Part shown: in pieces, positions 10,207-19,693 of the stretch | How the letters are laid out: every line of letters starts with the position of its first letter | Numbering within the stretch: position 1 is the stretch's first letter | Position numbers and translations under genes: made by a program | Notes under the pieces: generated by a model | The model's input: the letters and a program-made list of their open reading frames with translations, nothing else | The model's database searches: none | What the model was told of the DNA's origin: nothing | Source of the DNA: Phycisphaerales bacterium | Lineage (GTDB): Bacteria; Planctomycetota; Phycisphaerae; Phycisphaerales; UBA1924 | Length of the DNA stretch: 50,505 bases | NCBI GenBank assembly: GCA_017642965.1 | Contig: JAEPOJ010000029.1 | Span: 1-50,505, forward strand | Direction: 5' to 3'

Positions 10207-13200
10207 TTACGCGTGAACCCCGCTGAGCACCTTGAGGCTCATTGAGTATCCCTGATCCATGAATCGTTTGGTGCGATCGATGTAGGACGACGAGTGCGAC
10301 TCGCCGCCGTGATCATCGTGCCCGTTGTGATCATCGCCGTGCCCGCCGCCGTGCGAGTCGTCGCCATGGTGTCCGCCGTGGTCGAGCGGGTCGTGCTCGC
10401 GGTGGCGGATCGCCTCGTTCGGGTTCCGCACACGCATCATGTAGGTGGTGCGTGGGCGTGTGCCGAGGTAGCCCAGCAGCAGGTAGCTGCGCCCGGACTC
10501 GCGTTCCTTGGAAACGCGCGAGGTCGGATCGAGGATATCACCGAAGCTGATCGCATCGCTCGGGCATGCCTGCTGACACGCGACCTGGAAGAACCCGTCG
10601 GGGATCGGGCCGACCTGGTCCTTATCCTTCCAGATGCCCTTGATCTTGACTTCCTGACGCGCCTGGTGGATGCGCTGGATGCAGTAGGTGCACTTCTCCA
10701 TCACACCACGGCTGCGGACCGTGACGTCGGGGTTCATGTGCATCTTGCTGATCTCGTCGAGCTTCTTGCGGAGACGCGGCGGGATGAAGTTCTGGTTGAA
10801 GGTCCGATCCTGCGCGACCGTTTCCTCGAACTCGCGAGCGATCTCCTTGGACGCGTACTGCGGATCGAGCCCGCCGTTGAACTTGACCGGGGCGTAGTCG
10901 AAGAAGTTGAATCGACGGACCTTGTAGGGGCAGTTGTTCGCACAGTAGCGTGTACCGATGCACCGGTTGTACGCCATGTCGTTCGTGCCCTCGTCGCCGT
11001 GCACGGTTGCATTCACCGGGCAGACGGTCTCGCAAGGGGCATTCTCGCAGTGCACGCACGCGACGGGCTGCACGATGATCTCGTCGGGGTTGTTCAGGTC
11101 GTCACCGACGAAGTACCGGTCCATGCGGATCCACTGCATCTCGCGGCCCTTGGCGACCTCGTTCTTGCCCACGATCGGGATGTTGTTCTCGCTCTGACAC
11201 GCGATGGTGCAGGCGTTGCAACCCATGCACGAGTTCAGGTCGATCGACATGCCCCACTGCGGGCCCTGGGCGAACTGCGGCGGCGTCTTCTCGTTGAGCG
11301 CCTCGTTCATCTCCAGGTCGTCCACGTCCGGGTCGCGGTGCGACCGGTTCTGCGGGTTCTCGTAAATGCTGATGATGGGTGGCGAGTGGCTGAGCTCGCC
11401 AAGCTTCTCAGCGATGTTCAGGTTCTCGTAGTCGCGCCCGTAGATCTCGTCCTTGAACTCGACCCGCTTATCGGCATACTTGTCCCACCAGTACTTGTCC
11501 ATCGCACGCACGATCGAGGTGCGGCTCTCGAGCGACCAGTGGTTCTGCGTCGAGGCGATCGTATAGGTGCCCGCGGCCTTCTTGATGCGTGCCCCGCGAG
11601 TAGCAAGTGCGCCGGACGCGGGCTTGATGGCGTAGGTATTGTGCCCGACCTTGAACCCAACCTTTCCAACGATCTCACGACCGTAGCCGAGCTTGATCGC
11701 GACGGTGTTGTCGGCCATGCCCGGAAGGATCCAGAGCGCGGCTTCCATCTCACGCCCGCCGAGGGTGATCGTGACCAGCTGCGCCTGGGGCATCTGCTGC
11801 TTGGTGTAGGGGTTGTACTCATCCTGCCAAGAGTGCTCCGGGAGCAGACCCAGCTTCTTGGCGGTCAGCGGGCTGACGACGATCGGGTTGTCCCAGACGA
11901 CCGACGTGCCGAACTCGGGCGATTCCTGCAGCCAGCCGTTGTTCGCGAACTGACCGTGGTTCATGTTGCTCGTGTAGAACAGCACGTCCATCGACTCCTG
12001 GCCCGGCGCGGGCCGAGCGCCGGAGGCATTCACTGCCTGCAGCACGCCGCCCATGCGGACTGAAGCGCTCTGACCCGAGCTTGCGCCGACAAACCCGTTG
12101 TGAAGCGTGCGGTCCCATGCACGATCGCCCGAGTTGCCCATGCCAGCCCAGGTCTCCTTGACGAGATCGAGCCCGTGCTTGCCGACCTGGCCGGCGAGCA
12201 TGCTGAGGAACTCGATGTCCGAGCGAGCGGGGTCGTACAGCGGTGCGATCATCGGCTGGATGACCGAGTAGGTGCCGTCGATATCGACGTCGCCCCACTG
12301 CTCGAGGTAATGGGTGCCGTTGAGCGACCACGTCGAGACGTGTTCGGTCTCGGTGATCGAGGTATCGAAGGTGACGGTGTTGGGCACCTTAGCGAACGCT
12401 TCCGCGAAGCCCATCGATGAAGGTGCGTCGTACACCGGGTTGCAGGCGATGGTCACGAGCGTGTCGATGCGCCCGCTGTTGATGTCACGCGTGAGTGCGC
12501 TGAGATCCGCCGCGCTGTCGCTCGCGAGTGACGCGCTCATCGGGCTGGCCTTGACCATGCCTCCCATCGCGCCGATCGCGTTGTTGATCGCCATGCACAG
12601 CGCCCACGCCTCGGTGCCGACCTGATCACCCGGGACCACGACGGACTGCCCGCGGTGGGCCACGAGATCCTTGGCGATCTCGTCGATGTCGTGCTGGGTC
12701 ACGCCGTCAACGCTCGCGTTTGCAAGGCCCGCGGCACTGGTGCCCGTGAGGGCGAACACCGCCCGGGCGAGGGCGATCGTGAAGTTGTGCATCTGCGACG
12801 GGGAGACGCGGAAACGGTGATCCGCGAGCGAGCCCACGGAGGTGGGCTTGGCCTCAACGGCGTACAGCCGCGACATCTCATCGCCGCCCTCAATCACCGT
12901 GCGGGTGCTGCCGAAGGTTCGAGCGTTGCGGACCGCGCCGGGGCCAGCGGCCATGAAATCCGAACCCACAGACACAACACACCGAGCGCCAGCAAAGTCG
13001 TAGCTGATCTGCTGAGGCGAACCGAACGCCTGCGCCGATCCATCGATGGCCGCACGGGATTCAGCGGGGTTCCAGAACACGAATCGTGCTCGCGGGAAGC
13101 GATTGCGGACCGCTGCGATCAGTCGCTCGCGTGTCGGTGAGCTCTGCTTATCAAGAATGAACGCGAGCCCCTCGCCACCGTTCGCGTCGAACTGCAGGAA

Positions 13201-13782
13201 GTGCTCGCCCGCCCAAAGGTCAAAGTCCTCCCAGGTCGCGTCGAGCTTGCCACGCGCCGGGTTGTTGTAGACCGGGTACTTGAGCCGCTCAGGATCGTAG
13301 AGCCCGAGGATGCTTGCCTGCGCCAGTGCGCTGGACTTACCCTGGTTCCCCGGGTGCAGCGGGTTGCCCTCGACCTTGGTCGGGCGACCGGTGTGTGTCT
13401 CGATCAGGAGCCCCTCGCACCCACCGCCTGGCAGCGGCATCGCGGTGGTGAAGTACAACGGCTTGCCTGGAACAATCTCGGGCTGCTGCTTGGCATACGG
13501 GATGATCTTGCGATCGGGGCGGCGACACCCCGGGACGGTCGCGGCACCAGCCAGCGCTAACCCCGCGCCCATGATCTTGACGAAGCTCCGCCGCGACGGC
13601 TCGGACATCACCGAGGCATCGACCGGGAACTCACGCTCCACGAACTCCTTGAACTCGGGCGTTCCGGAGTACTCGTCAAGCGAGCGCCAGTACGCGCGAC
13701 CACTCAGGCGGCCCATCTCGGGTGCCTTGGTCGGGATCTCTTCTTTTCCCTTGCTCGATGGGCATTGATCGAGGTTGCTCAT
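10207..13782 (-). CDS. actB: Alternative complex III Fe-S subunit ActB, with inactive molybdopterin-type domain
   Basis: A 1191-residue fusion. Residues 28-52 (YWRSLDEYSGTPEFKEFVER and onward) with Arg64-Arg65 (RRSFVKIMGAG) form the extended Tat signal seen in this family, for folded export. A large domain (about 90-780) resembles the molybdopterin oxidoreductase fold but shows no cofactor-binding Cys motif. The C-terminal ferredoxin part has four Cys clusters: CMGCNACTIAC near 852, CVHCENAPCETVCP near 909, CIGTRYCANNCP near 941, and CTYC near 1031 paired with CQQACP near 1069. This matches ActB (one 3Fe-4S and three 4Fe-4S clusters), which wires ActC to the hemes. The tail (about 1130-1165) is rich in His, Asp and Gly. 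ActB is a single polypeptide here, as in known ACIII operons. Confidence 0.95.
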   Translation of the reverse strand: MSNLDQCPSSKGKEEIPTKAPEMGRLSGRAYWRSLDEYSGTPEFKEFVEREFPVDASVMSEPSRRSFVKIMGAGLALAGAATVPGCRRPDRKIIPYAKQQPEIVPGKPLYFTTAMPLPGGGCEGLLIETHTGRPTKVEGNPLHPGNQGKSSALAQASILGLYDPERLKYPVYNNPARGKLDATWEDFDLWAGEHFLQFDANGGEGLAFILDKQSSPTRERLIAAVRNRFPRARFVFWNPAESRAAIDGSAQAFGSPQQISYDFAGARCVVSVGSDFMAAGPGAVRNARTFGSTRTVIEGGDEMSRLYAVEAKPTSVGSLADHRFRVSPSQMHNFTIALARAVFALTGTSAAGLANASVDGVTQHDIDEIAKDLVAHRGQSVVVPGDQVGTEAWALCMAINNAIGAMGGMVKASPMSASLASDSAADLSALTRDINSGRIDTLVTIACNPVYDAPSSMGFAEAFAKVPNTVTFDTSITETEHVSTWSLNGTHYLEQWGDVDIDGTYSVIQPMIAPLYDPARSDIEFLSMLAGQVGKHGLDLVKETWAGMGNSGDRAWDRTLHNGFVGASSGQSASVRMGGVLQAVNASGARPAPGQESMDVLFYTSNMNHGQFANNGWLQESPEFGTSVVWDNPIVVSPLTAKKLGLLPEHSWQDEYNPYTKQQMPQAQLVTITLGGREMEAALWILPGMADNTVAIKLGYGREIVGKVGFKVGHNTYAIKPASGALATRGARIKKAAGTYTIASTQNHWSLESRTSIVRAMDKYWWDKYADKRVEFKDEIYGRDYENLNIAEKLGELSHSPPIISIYENPQNRSHRDPDVDDLEMNEALNEKTPPQFAQGPQWGMSIDLNSCMGCNACTIACQSENNIPIVGKNEVAKGREMQWIRMDRYFVGDDLNNPDEIIVQPVACVHCENAPCETVCPVNATVHGDEGTNDMAYNRCIGTRYCANNCPYKVRRFNFFDYAPVKFNGGLDPQYASKEIAREFEETVAQDRTFNQNFIPPRLRKKLDEISKMHMNPDVTVRSRGVMEKCTYCIQRIHQARQEVKIKGIWKDKDQVGPIPDGFFQVACQQACPSDAISFGDILDPTSRVSKERESGRSYLLLGYLGTRPRTTYMMRVRNPNEAIRHREHDPLDHGGHHGDDSHGGGHGDDHNGHDDHGGESHSSSYIDRTKRFMDQGYSMSLKVLSGVHA

Positions 13783-13852
13783 GGTTTCGTCTCTTCATCA
13801 CCCCGGGGGGTGTTGGTTCAATCGTGTGCGAGGGAGTCGGCGTTTGCGCGGA

Positions 13853-14554
13853 TCAGTAGTGACAAGCCGCGCAATGCTCGGGCGGGTTCCGCTTGAGTGT
13901 GTCCAAGAGCTGCTCGGGGCTGATGCCCGCGTGTGCCCGCTCCTCGACGCTCTTGCCGAACCACTCGTTCTCCACCCAGTAGAGATCCGTAACCTTGTCC
14001 TTGGGGACGAGGTTTTCCTCGGGGTTGCGGTGACAGTCGAGGCACCAGCCCATAGAGAGCGGCTCAACCTGGGCGACAACCGGCATGCCCTGGATCTGAC
14101 CATGGCACGAGTAACAGCTCACACCCGCGTTCACGTGCGCGTTGTGCGGGAAGTTCGCGTAGTCCGGCACGACATGGATATTGCGCCACTCGATCCCGAC
14201 GCCCTCGTTGTAGGCGTCACGGATGAACTGGACCTTGTCGTCGGTGGCGCTCGAGAGCTCGACGTTCAGGCGGTTCTCGACATGGCAGTTCATGCAGGTC
14301 TCGACCGCCGGGACGTTGGCGTGCCACGAATCCTCAACGTTGGTGTGGCAGTAGCGGCAGTCCATGCCAAGCTTGCCCGCGTGGATCTGGTGGTTGAACC
14401 CGGAGCCGGGCTGGGTGGGCATGTAGCCCACCTCCCAGAACTTGGGTGTGGCGTAGTACCAGAAGCCTGCGATGACGAGCAGGACGCCGCCGTTCACCAC
14501 AAAAAAGAGCAGCGTGGGCAGCGCGTTCATCCATTTCGGGAAGATGGGTTTCAA
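13853..14554 (-). CDS. actA: Alternative complex III pentaheme cytochrome c ActA
   Basis: A 233-residue cytochrome anchored by one N-terminal helix (about 11-33). It has five CXXCH heme sites: CRYCH at 66, CMNCH at 87, CYSCH at 147, CLDCH at 171 and CAACH at 228. This is the number expected for ActA, which carries electrons from ActB toward ActE. The start is a TTG at 14554; a GGAG seven bases upstream supports it, and no ATG lies between it and the membrane helix. The last heme motif is only two residues from the C-terminus. It is the first gene of the ACIII-cox operon, divergent from heme A synthase. Confidence 0.93.
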   Translation of the reverse strand: MKPIFPKWMNALPTLLFFVVNGGVLLVIAGFWYYATPKFWEVGYMPTQPGSGFNHQIHAGKLGMDCRYCHTNVEDSWHANVPAVETCMNCHVENRLNVELSSATDDKVQFIRDAYNEGVGIEWRNIHVVPDYANFPHNAHVNAGVSCYSCHGQIQGMPVVAQVEPLSMGWCLDCHRNPEENLVPKDKVTDLYWVENEWFGKSVEERAHAGISPEQLLDTLKRNPPEHCAACHY

Positions 14555-14776
14555 GGCGAATCTCCACCGGTGTCAAAATAGACAAGCGTCCGAGGACGCG
14601 ATATGCCCGAACAGATGCGGGCTCTACAGGCGGATAGGGTAGCATCCAGAATCCGCGCAAACTGTGCTGCCCAACCGAAATTCTGACTGTTTTTGTGTAC
14701 AATAATGCACTCGATCACGACCTGACAGCAATGATTCGTTGCGACTCAGTTTCAATAACACCGGAAGGATTCTCAA
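14555..14776. promoter_or_regulatory. Divergent promoter region between the ACIII operon and heme A synthase
   Basis: A 222-bp spacer that must hold the promoters for both directions. For the minus strand, 14636-14641 reads TACCCT preceded by TG and one base, an extended -10 candidate, with no good -35 element. For the plus strand, 14698-14703 reads TACAAT as a -10 candidate, again with a poor -35. No clear operator palindrome was seen. The assignment of exact elements is weak; the regulatory role follows from the divergent layout. Confidence 0.4.
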
Positions 14777-16171
14777 ATGACGAGTACACAAGAACTTCCG
14801 AATACGGGATCTTCCAATCCTTTATATGCAGGAACCTTCGGCCCAGCCTGCTCGATCGGGTTCGGTGCCGCAGTCCTCATGTGGGCTGTCGCGTGGGTCT
14901 TGCACATGCCCGGCGTGCATGTCCAGACCCCCATCGCCATCCCGCTGCTTTTGCTCCCATTGCTCGCCATCAGCCTCCTGTGGATTCCCGGCGTGCGGCA
15001 GCAAGACCGCCTCAAGACAGGCGCGATCGCCGGACTGATCGCCGGGCTCGTCAACCTGCTGATACTCGGTGCCTTTATTACCGAGCAGCCCGAATCGACC
15101 GCTGAGATGAGCGAGAAAGCCAACTCGCTCGCCCCGAACGCGATGGTGGTCGTCCTCGGCTCGATCGCGGTCTCGATCGTCGTCTCGCTGCTCGCGGCAC
15201 TCGTAGTCAGAGGCAAGGACACCCGCACGCTGGGGCAACGCCGTTGGCTGAGCCGCATGGCATGGGTCACGGCATTGACCTACCTGCCGCTGATCGCGGT
15301 CGGCGGGATCGTGACAAGCACCGACTCCGGCCTGGCGGTCCCCGATGCGGTCACAAGCTATGGCGCTGTTTCCGTGCTCTTCCCGCTCAAGCTCATGGCC
15401 GAGCCTCGGATCTTCTTTGAACACTCCCACCGCCTCTTCGGGACGCTCGCGGGCCTGACTACGCTCGTTTTGATGCTGCGGGTGCTGTTTTCCAAGGTGC
15501 AGACCCTCCCGAAGACCCTCAGCGTGCTGCTGTTAATCGGTGTCTCCGCCCAGGGCATCCTCGGCATCATCCGCGTCGCGGAATCGAGCACCCTCTTTGC
15601 CGTCATCCATGGCGTGTTCGCGCAGCTGGTGTTTGCACTCGCGTTCATCATCGCAGTCATGCTGTCTCGTAGCTGGATCAACGCCAGCCCCACAGAAGCC
15701 GTCGTGGCCAACTCGATGAAGGCGCGAAAGATCCTGCTGATCGCCATGATCTGCCTCTGCGTGCAGCTCGTCTTCGGCGCGCTCACACGTCACATGCACT
15801 CCTCGCATGCCATGCTCTCGCACATGGGCTTTGCCTTCATCGTGATGACGCTGATCATCGTCGGCGGGGCGTTCTGCATGCGGACGGGCAAAGCGGACGA
15901 GTCCGGACAGCCGATCAGGGTGTATGGCGTTCTGATGCACGCGATCGTCACGTGGCAGTTCGCCCTTGGCTTCGCCACCCTGTCGCTGGCATGGACGAGC
16001 GAGAAGCCAGACCTGCCAACGTCCGAGACGCTCTCCACCGCCGGCATGATCGACCCGGTGGGGTCGCTCGTGGCGACGCTGCACCAGGCGAGCGGGGCGG
16101 CCCTGCTCGCGACGACGGCCTGCGCCCTGGTGTGGGCGATTCGTCTGGCCCAGCGTCCGAAAATGCGTTAA
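14777..16171 (+). CDS. ctaA: Heme A synthase, COX15/CtaA family, with extra N-terminal helices
   Basis: A 464-residue polytopic protein that oxidises heme O to heme A, the cofactor of the oxidase encoded across the spacer. The conserved core begins near residue 155, with LTYLPLIAVGGIVTSTDSGL, then FEHSHRLFGTLAGL (heme His pair), VIHGVFAQLVFAL, TRHMHSSHAMLSHMGFAF and LHQASGAALL, which supply the remaining conserved His. The first 150 residues add about four more hydrophobic segments, making it longer than the usual 300-360 residues. GGAAGG precedes the start by eight bases. No heme O synthase (ctaB) is visible in the window. Confidence 0.92.
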   Translation: MTSTQELPNTGSSNPLYAGTFGPACSIGFGAAVLMWAVAWVLHMPGVHVQTPIAIPLLLLPLLAISLLWIPGVRQQDRLKTGAIAGLIAGLVNLLILGAFITEQPESTAEMSEKANSLAPNAMVVVLGSIAVSIVVSLLAALVVRGKDTRTLGQRRWLSRMAWVTALTYLPLIAVGGIVTSTDSGLAVPDAVTSYGAVSVLFPLKLMAEPRIFFEHSHRLFGTLAGLTTLVLMLRVLFSKVQTLPKTLSVLLLIGVSAQGILGIIRVAESSTLFAVIHGVFAQLVFALAFIIAVMLSRSWINASPTEAVVANSMKARKILLIAMICLCVQLVFGALTRHMHSSHAMLSHMGFAFIVMTLIIVGGAFCMRTGKADESGQPIRVYGVLMHAIVTWQFALGFATLSLAWTSEKPDLPTSETLSTAGMIDPVGSLVATLHQASGAALLATTACALVWAIRLAQRPKMR

Positions 16172-16260
16172 TCTCGCGAGTGTCTTGCCCATCAACACAC
16201 TGAGATGCAATGCGTCACCATTGTGTACGTTGAGCGGGCATCACACGCTCGGAGATTGCG

Positions 16261-17799
16261 ATGGGCACACACGCCACGACCACCCAGCCAGATCGCATTG
16301 AAACATCCATGCTGCCGATCCGGGACGAGGAGTTCGGGTATCGCGAGGCAAGGCACCTGCTCTGGCGAGCGGGTTTCGGCGGCACGGACGAGCAGATCCG
16401 CACGCTCGCGGGCTGGGGCCCGAAGAAGGCCGTCGATTTCATCCTTGACTACGACGACATCCCCTTCGAAAACGACAGCCCCACCGCCTTCGATCACAAC
16501 ATCATGCGTTCTCGCACGCGTGAGGAGAACATGGCGCTCCGCCGCGCACAACAGGCCGGCGATGAGAACACGCTGAGCAAGTTCAGAGAAATGCGACAGA
16601 GCGCCCAGCGTGATGACCGCCGACAGATGCGTGAGATTCGTCACTGGTGGCTCACGCGGATGATTCAGACGCCCCGCCCGCTCGAGGAGAAGATGGCACT
16701 CTTCTGGCATGGGCATTTCGCGACGAGCTACCGCACGATCGAAGACTCGTACCACATGTACCAGCAGAACCGGATGCTGCGCGGGCTGGCGCTGGGCAAC
16801 TTCCGAGACCTGCTGCTCGCGATCATCCGCGACCCGGCGATGCTCCGCTATCTCAACAACAACCAGAACCGCAAGGATGCCCCCAATGAGAACCTCGCGC
16901 GGGAGATCATGGAGCTGTTCTCACTCGGCGAGGGCAACTACAGCGAGCGAGACATCAGGGAAGGCGCACGCGCACTGACCGGATTCACTTATCGTGACGA
17001 CGCGTTCTTTTACAACGATCGTCAGCACGACGAGGGATCGAAGCGTGTCCTCGGGGTGTACGGCAACATCGATGGCGATGGCTTTGTCAACGCGATCATC
17101 CGCTCACCGCACTGCGCACCGTTTATCTGTGCCAAGCTCTACAGGTTCTTTGTGAGGGAGATCCCCACCGACACGAAAGCGCTCGAGGGCGCGGAACGCA
17201 CGGTTGTACGCTCGCTGAGCCAGACCATGGAGCAGGCACGATTCGAGATCAAGCCCGTGCTGCGGAAGCTGCTCCTGAGCCGCCATTTCTACGACCCGAG
17301 TGTAATGGGCAACAAGATCAAGAGCCCTGTTGAGCTCGTGGTCGGCGCGGTCCGCTCACTGAACACGCCCGTGCGGAATCTGACCACGGTCGCGCGGGCC
17401 ATCGACACGATGGGCCAGAGCTTGTTCCTCCCCCCGAGCGTGAAGGGCTGGGACGGCGGTCGTGCCTGGATCAACACCTCGACGCTCTTCACACGCCAGA
17501 ACACGCTCGTGTATCTGCTGACCGGCGAGCTGGCGCAGAACAACACGCGATTCGTCGATCGCACGCCGTACGACCCGCGTCTGCTGGTATCGTGCATGAA
17601 CGACCCGCGCATCGAGGGCGACCCGCCGGACGAGCTGATCGCGAACCAGGTGATGGACTTCGTGCTCGGTCGTCGCCCCTACGGCGCAGCCGACCAGCTG
17701 CTCTCCGCGGCGTACAAGGTCGATAAACCCGCGAGCAGCAGCGGGATCCGCACCATGCTCCTACTCACCACTTCCATGCCCGAGTACCAGCTCTGCTGA
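16261..17799 (+). CDS. DUF1800 family protein
   Basis: A 512-residue protein of the DUF1800 family. It opens with the typical EARHLLWRAGFGGTDEQI (about residues 29-46), where family members carry an RAGFG motif. The middle contains WWLTRMIQTPRPLEEKMALF, FWHGHFATSY, NENLAREIMELFSLGEG and an ALTGFTYRDD segment, all recognisable family blocks. The biochemical function is unknown. Family members are very often next to a DUF1501 gene, as here (16 bp gap), and the pair is abundant in Planctomycetes. No signal peptide is evident, although the DUF1501 partner has a Tat-like one. GGAG at 16251-16254 supports the start. Confidence 0.93.
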   Translation: MGTHATTTQPDRIETSMLPIRDEEFGYREARHLLWRAGFGGTDEQIRTLAGWGPKKAVDFILDYDDIPFENDSPTAFDHNIMRSRTREENMALRRAQQAGDENTLSKFREMRQSAQRDDRRQMREIRHWWLTRMIQTPRPLEEKMALFWHGHFATSYRTIEDSYHMYQQNRMLRGLALGNFRDLLLAIIRDPAMLRYLNNNQNRKDAPNENLAREIMELFSLGEGNYSERDIREGARALTGFTYRDDAFFYNDRQHDEGSKRVLGVYGNIDGDGFVNAIIRSPHCAPFICAKLYRFFVREIPTDTKALEGAERTVVRSLSQTMEQARFEIKPVLRKLLLSRHFYDPSVMGNKIKSPVELVVGAVRSLNTPVRNLTTVARAIDTMGQSLFLPPSVKGWDGGRAWINTSTLFTRQNTLVYLLTGELAQNNTRFVDRTPYDPRLLVSCMNDPRIEGDPPDELIANQVMDFVLGRRPYGAADQLLSAAYKVDKPASSSGIRTMLLLTTSMPEYQLC

Positions 17800-17815
17800 G
17801 CGAGAGGGAAACGCG

Positions 17816-19159
17816 ATGAATCTGCACAACGACCCAACCAACGCGAAGGCATACACACGGCGGGCGTTCATCCAGAACTCGGCCCTCCTCGCGTCCGCGG
17901 CGCTGACCGTACCGGCGTTTATCCAGTCGTCCGCGCTCGCGATGCCCAAGCCCGAGCAGGGGCTCTCATCGATCCCTGGTGTCGATGAGGATCGCATCCT
18001 CGTGATCATCCAGCTCTCCGGCGGCAACGACGGGCTCAATACGGTCGTCCCCTACCGCGACGATGCGTATTACCGGTTGCGCCCGTCGATCGGGATCAAG
18101 CCCGACGGGCTGCACATCCTCAGCCGCAACGGCAGCAACGGCGCGGTCGATCTCGGGCTCAACACCGCGATGACCGGGATCCGCGAGCTCTACGACGAGG
18201 GGCAGTGCGCGATCGTTCAGGGCGTCGGGTACCCCAACCCCAACCGCTCCCATTTCGCGTCCATGGACATCTGGCACACGGGCGAGCTGAGCGGCACCGG
18301 CGACGGCTGGATCGGACGCTACGTGGATGCGCAATGCTGCGGATACGGCAAGGGAGAGAGCGGCACGCCCGATGGCTCGTTGGAAAAGCAGGTTGAGCCC
18401 CCCATCGCCATCGGTAACGAGGCGCCGCTCATGCTCACCGGACGCAACATGATGCCGGTCTCCTTCGAATCTGCGGAACTGTTCGCCTGGGCGGGCAAGA
18501 AGTACTCCGAGGACATCGTTGAAGAGCACCGAAAGCTCACGGACATGATCAACGAGCGCATCGACCACGAGAAGGACAGCAACAACGCCTTCCTGCTCCG
18601 CACCGCGATGGACGCGCGGGTCTCATCTGACACCATCCGGCGTGCCGTGAGCGAGAAGCCGCTCGTGAACTATCCGAGCAGCAACCTCGCCGGTCAGCTG
18701 AGCATGATCGGCGCGATGATCCGGGCCGGGCTCAAGACCCGTGTGTACTACGCCTCGCACGGGAGCTTCGATACTCACGCCAACCAGCCGGGCAACCACG
18801 CCCGCCTGCTCGGCCAGTTCGCCAGCGCGGTGCAGGCGTTCCAGAACGATCTGCGGGCGCAAAGCAACGACACACGCGTGCTCACAATCGCCTTCTCCGA
18901 GTTTGGGCGGCGCGTCGGGCAGAACGCGTCCAACGGTACAGACCACGGCACCGCGGCACCGATGTTCATGTTCGGCCCCAATGTGCGCGGTGGGTTCCAC
19001 TCCCAGCACCCATCGCTGACCAGCTTGGATGCGGGCGACCTCAAGTACACCTGTGATTTCCGCAGCGTGTATGCTGAGATCCTGGATTCGTGGCTGAGCA
19101 CAAGCAGCAAGGATGTGCTCGAAGGCCAGTTCAAGCACCTGCGCGTGCTGAATACGTGA
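17816..19159 (+). CDS. DUF1501 family protein, Tat-exported
   Basis: A 447-residue protein with a twin-arginine-like signal (TRRAFIQNSALLASAALTVP, about residues 16-40). The mature part has the DUF1501 blocks ILVIIQLSGGNDGLNTVVPY, NRSHFASMDIWHTGE and TIAFSEFGRRVGQNASNGTDHGTAAPMFMFG. These place it in the alkaline-phosphatase-like/sulfatase-like superfamily, but its substrate is unknown. GAGAGGG lies just upstream of the start, and the gene follows DUF1800 by 16 bp, so the two are co-transcribed. It meets the convergent minus-strand gene with only one base between stop codons. Confidence 0.93.
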   Translation: MNLHNDPTNAKAYTRRAFIQNSALLASAALTVPAFIQSSALAMPKPEQGLSSIPGVDEDRILVIIQLSGGNDGLNTVVPYRDDAYYRLRPSIGIKPDGLHILSRNGSNGAVDLGLNTAMTGIRELYDEGQCAIVQGVGYPNPNRSHFASMDIWHTGELSGTGDGWIGRYVDAQCCGYGKGESGTPDGSLEKQVEPPIAIGNEAPLMLTGRNMMPVSFESAELFAWAGKKYSEDIVEEHRKLTDMINERIDHEKDSNNAFLLRTAMDARVSSDTIRRAVSEKPLVNYPSSNLAGQLSMIGAMIRAGLKTRVYYASHGSFDTHANQPGNHARLLGQFASAVQAFQNDLRAQSNDTRVLTIAFSEFGRRVGQNASNGTDHGTAAPMFMFGPNVRGGFHSQHPSLTSLDAGDLKYTCDFRSVYAEILDSWLSTSSKDVLEGQFKHLRVLNT

Positions 19160-19160
19160 T

Positions 19161-19673
19161 TCAGGCGAGCAGCGGGTTGATATCGGCCTCAGTCAAGCTG
19201 TGGTGATTGAGCCTGATTTCGTCGCCACACTCCGGGCACCTGATCTTGGGCATTCCAGTGGGTCCGAATATCTCAAGCCCGATCAGGCTGTAGCGGCATT
19301 CGGGGCAGATCGCGCCATCGAGATGCCGACGCACGCAGCGGTGCAGCAACCGATCACGCACGATCAGCGAGGTCAGGGCTGGGACCCAGATAAACGAAAC
19401 AAAGACCAGTAGATTGAGCAGCGTGTCTGTCATGACATCGACTTTGTCGTTCACCAAGAACTGCTCTGCGATCCATCGGAGCGCGTGGTAGTGCGGGCTC
19501 GCGAGCGTGATGGCGATGGCTAGCGACGCGACGAGTGAGACCATGATGGCGGTCTGGTGCAGCGCTGTTCGTCGAATCTGTCGTGCCCGGGCAATATAGC
19601 GCTGGCATGTCGCGTCGTCGTACTGATCAAGCTCTGGAAACGCCCGCCAGATCTTCGTGCTGATCAGTCTCAT
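19161..19673 (-). CDS. Zinc-ribbon membrane protein, paralogue of the next gene
   Basis: A 170-residue protein of unknown function. It begins MRLISTKIWRAFPELDQYDD, nearly the same as its neighbour. Two hydrophobic segments follow (about 38-60 and 82-106). After a basic stretch comes a Cys-pair motif, CPECRYSLIGLEIFG, then CPECGDEI: a four-Cys zinc ribbon on the C-terminal side. It ends with TEADINPLLA, again shared with the paralogue. The two lie head to tail, 20 bp apart, so this is a tandem duplication. Such ribbons bind zinc and act as small interaction modules. I do not recognise the family. Confidence 0.75.
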   Translation of the reverse strand: MRLISTKIWRAFPELDQYDDATCQRYIARARQIRRTALHQTAIMVSLVASLAIAITLASPHYHALRWIAEQFLVNDKVDVMTDTLLNLLVFVSFIWVPALTSLIVRDRLLHRCVRRHLDGAICPECRYSLIGLEIFGPTGMPKIRCPECGDEIRLNHHSLTEADINPLLA

Positions 19674-19693
19674 CGCTGCTCACAATCGGCGGC

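Noticed and set aside
10294..12063. A 589-codon open frame antisense to actB
   Set aside because: It mirrors actB; its composition is the antisense of GC-rich codons and it has no recognisable motif.
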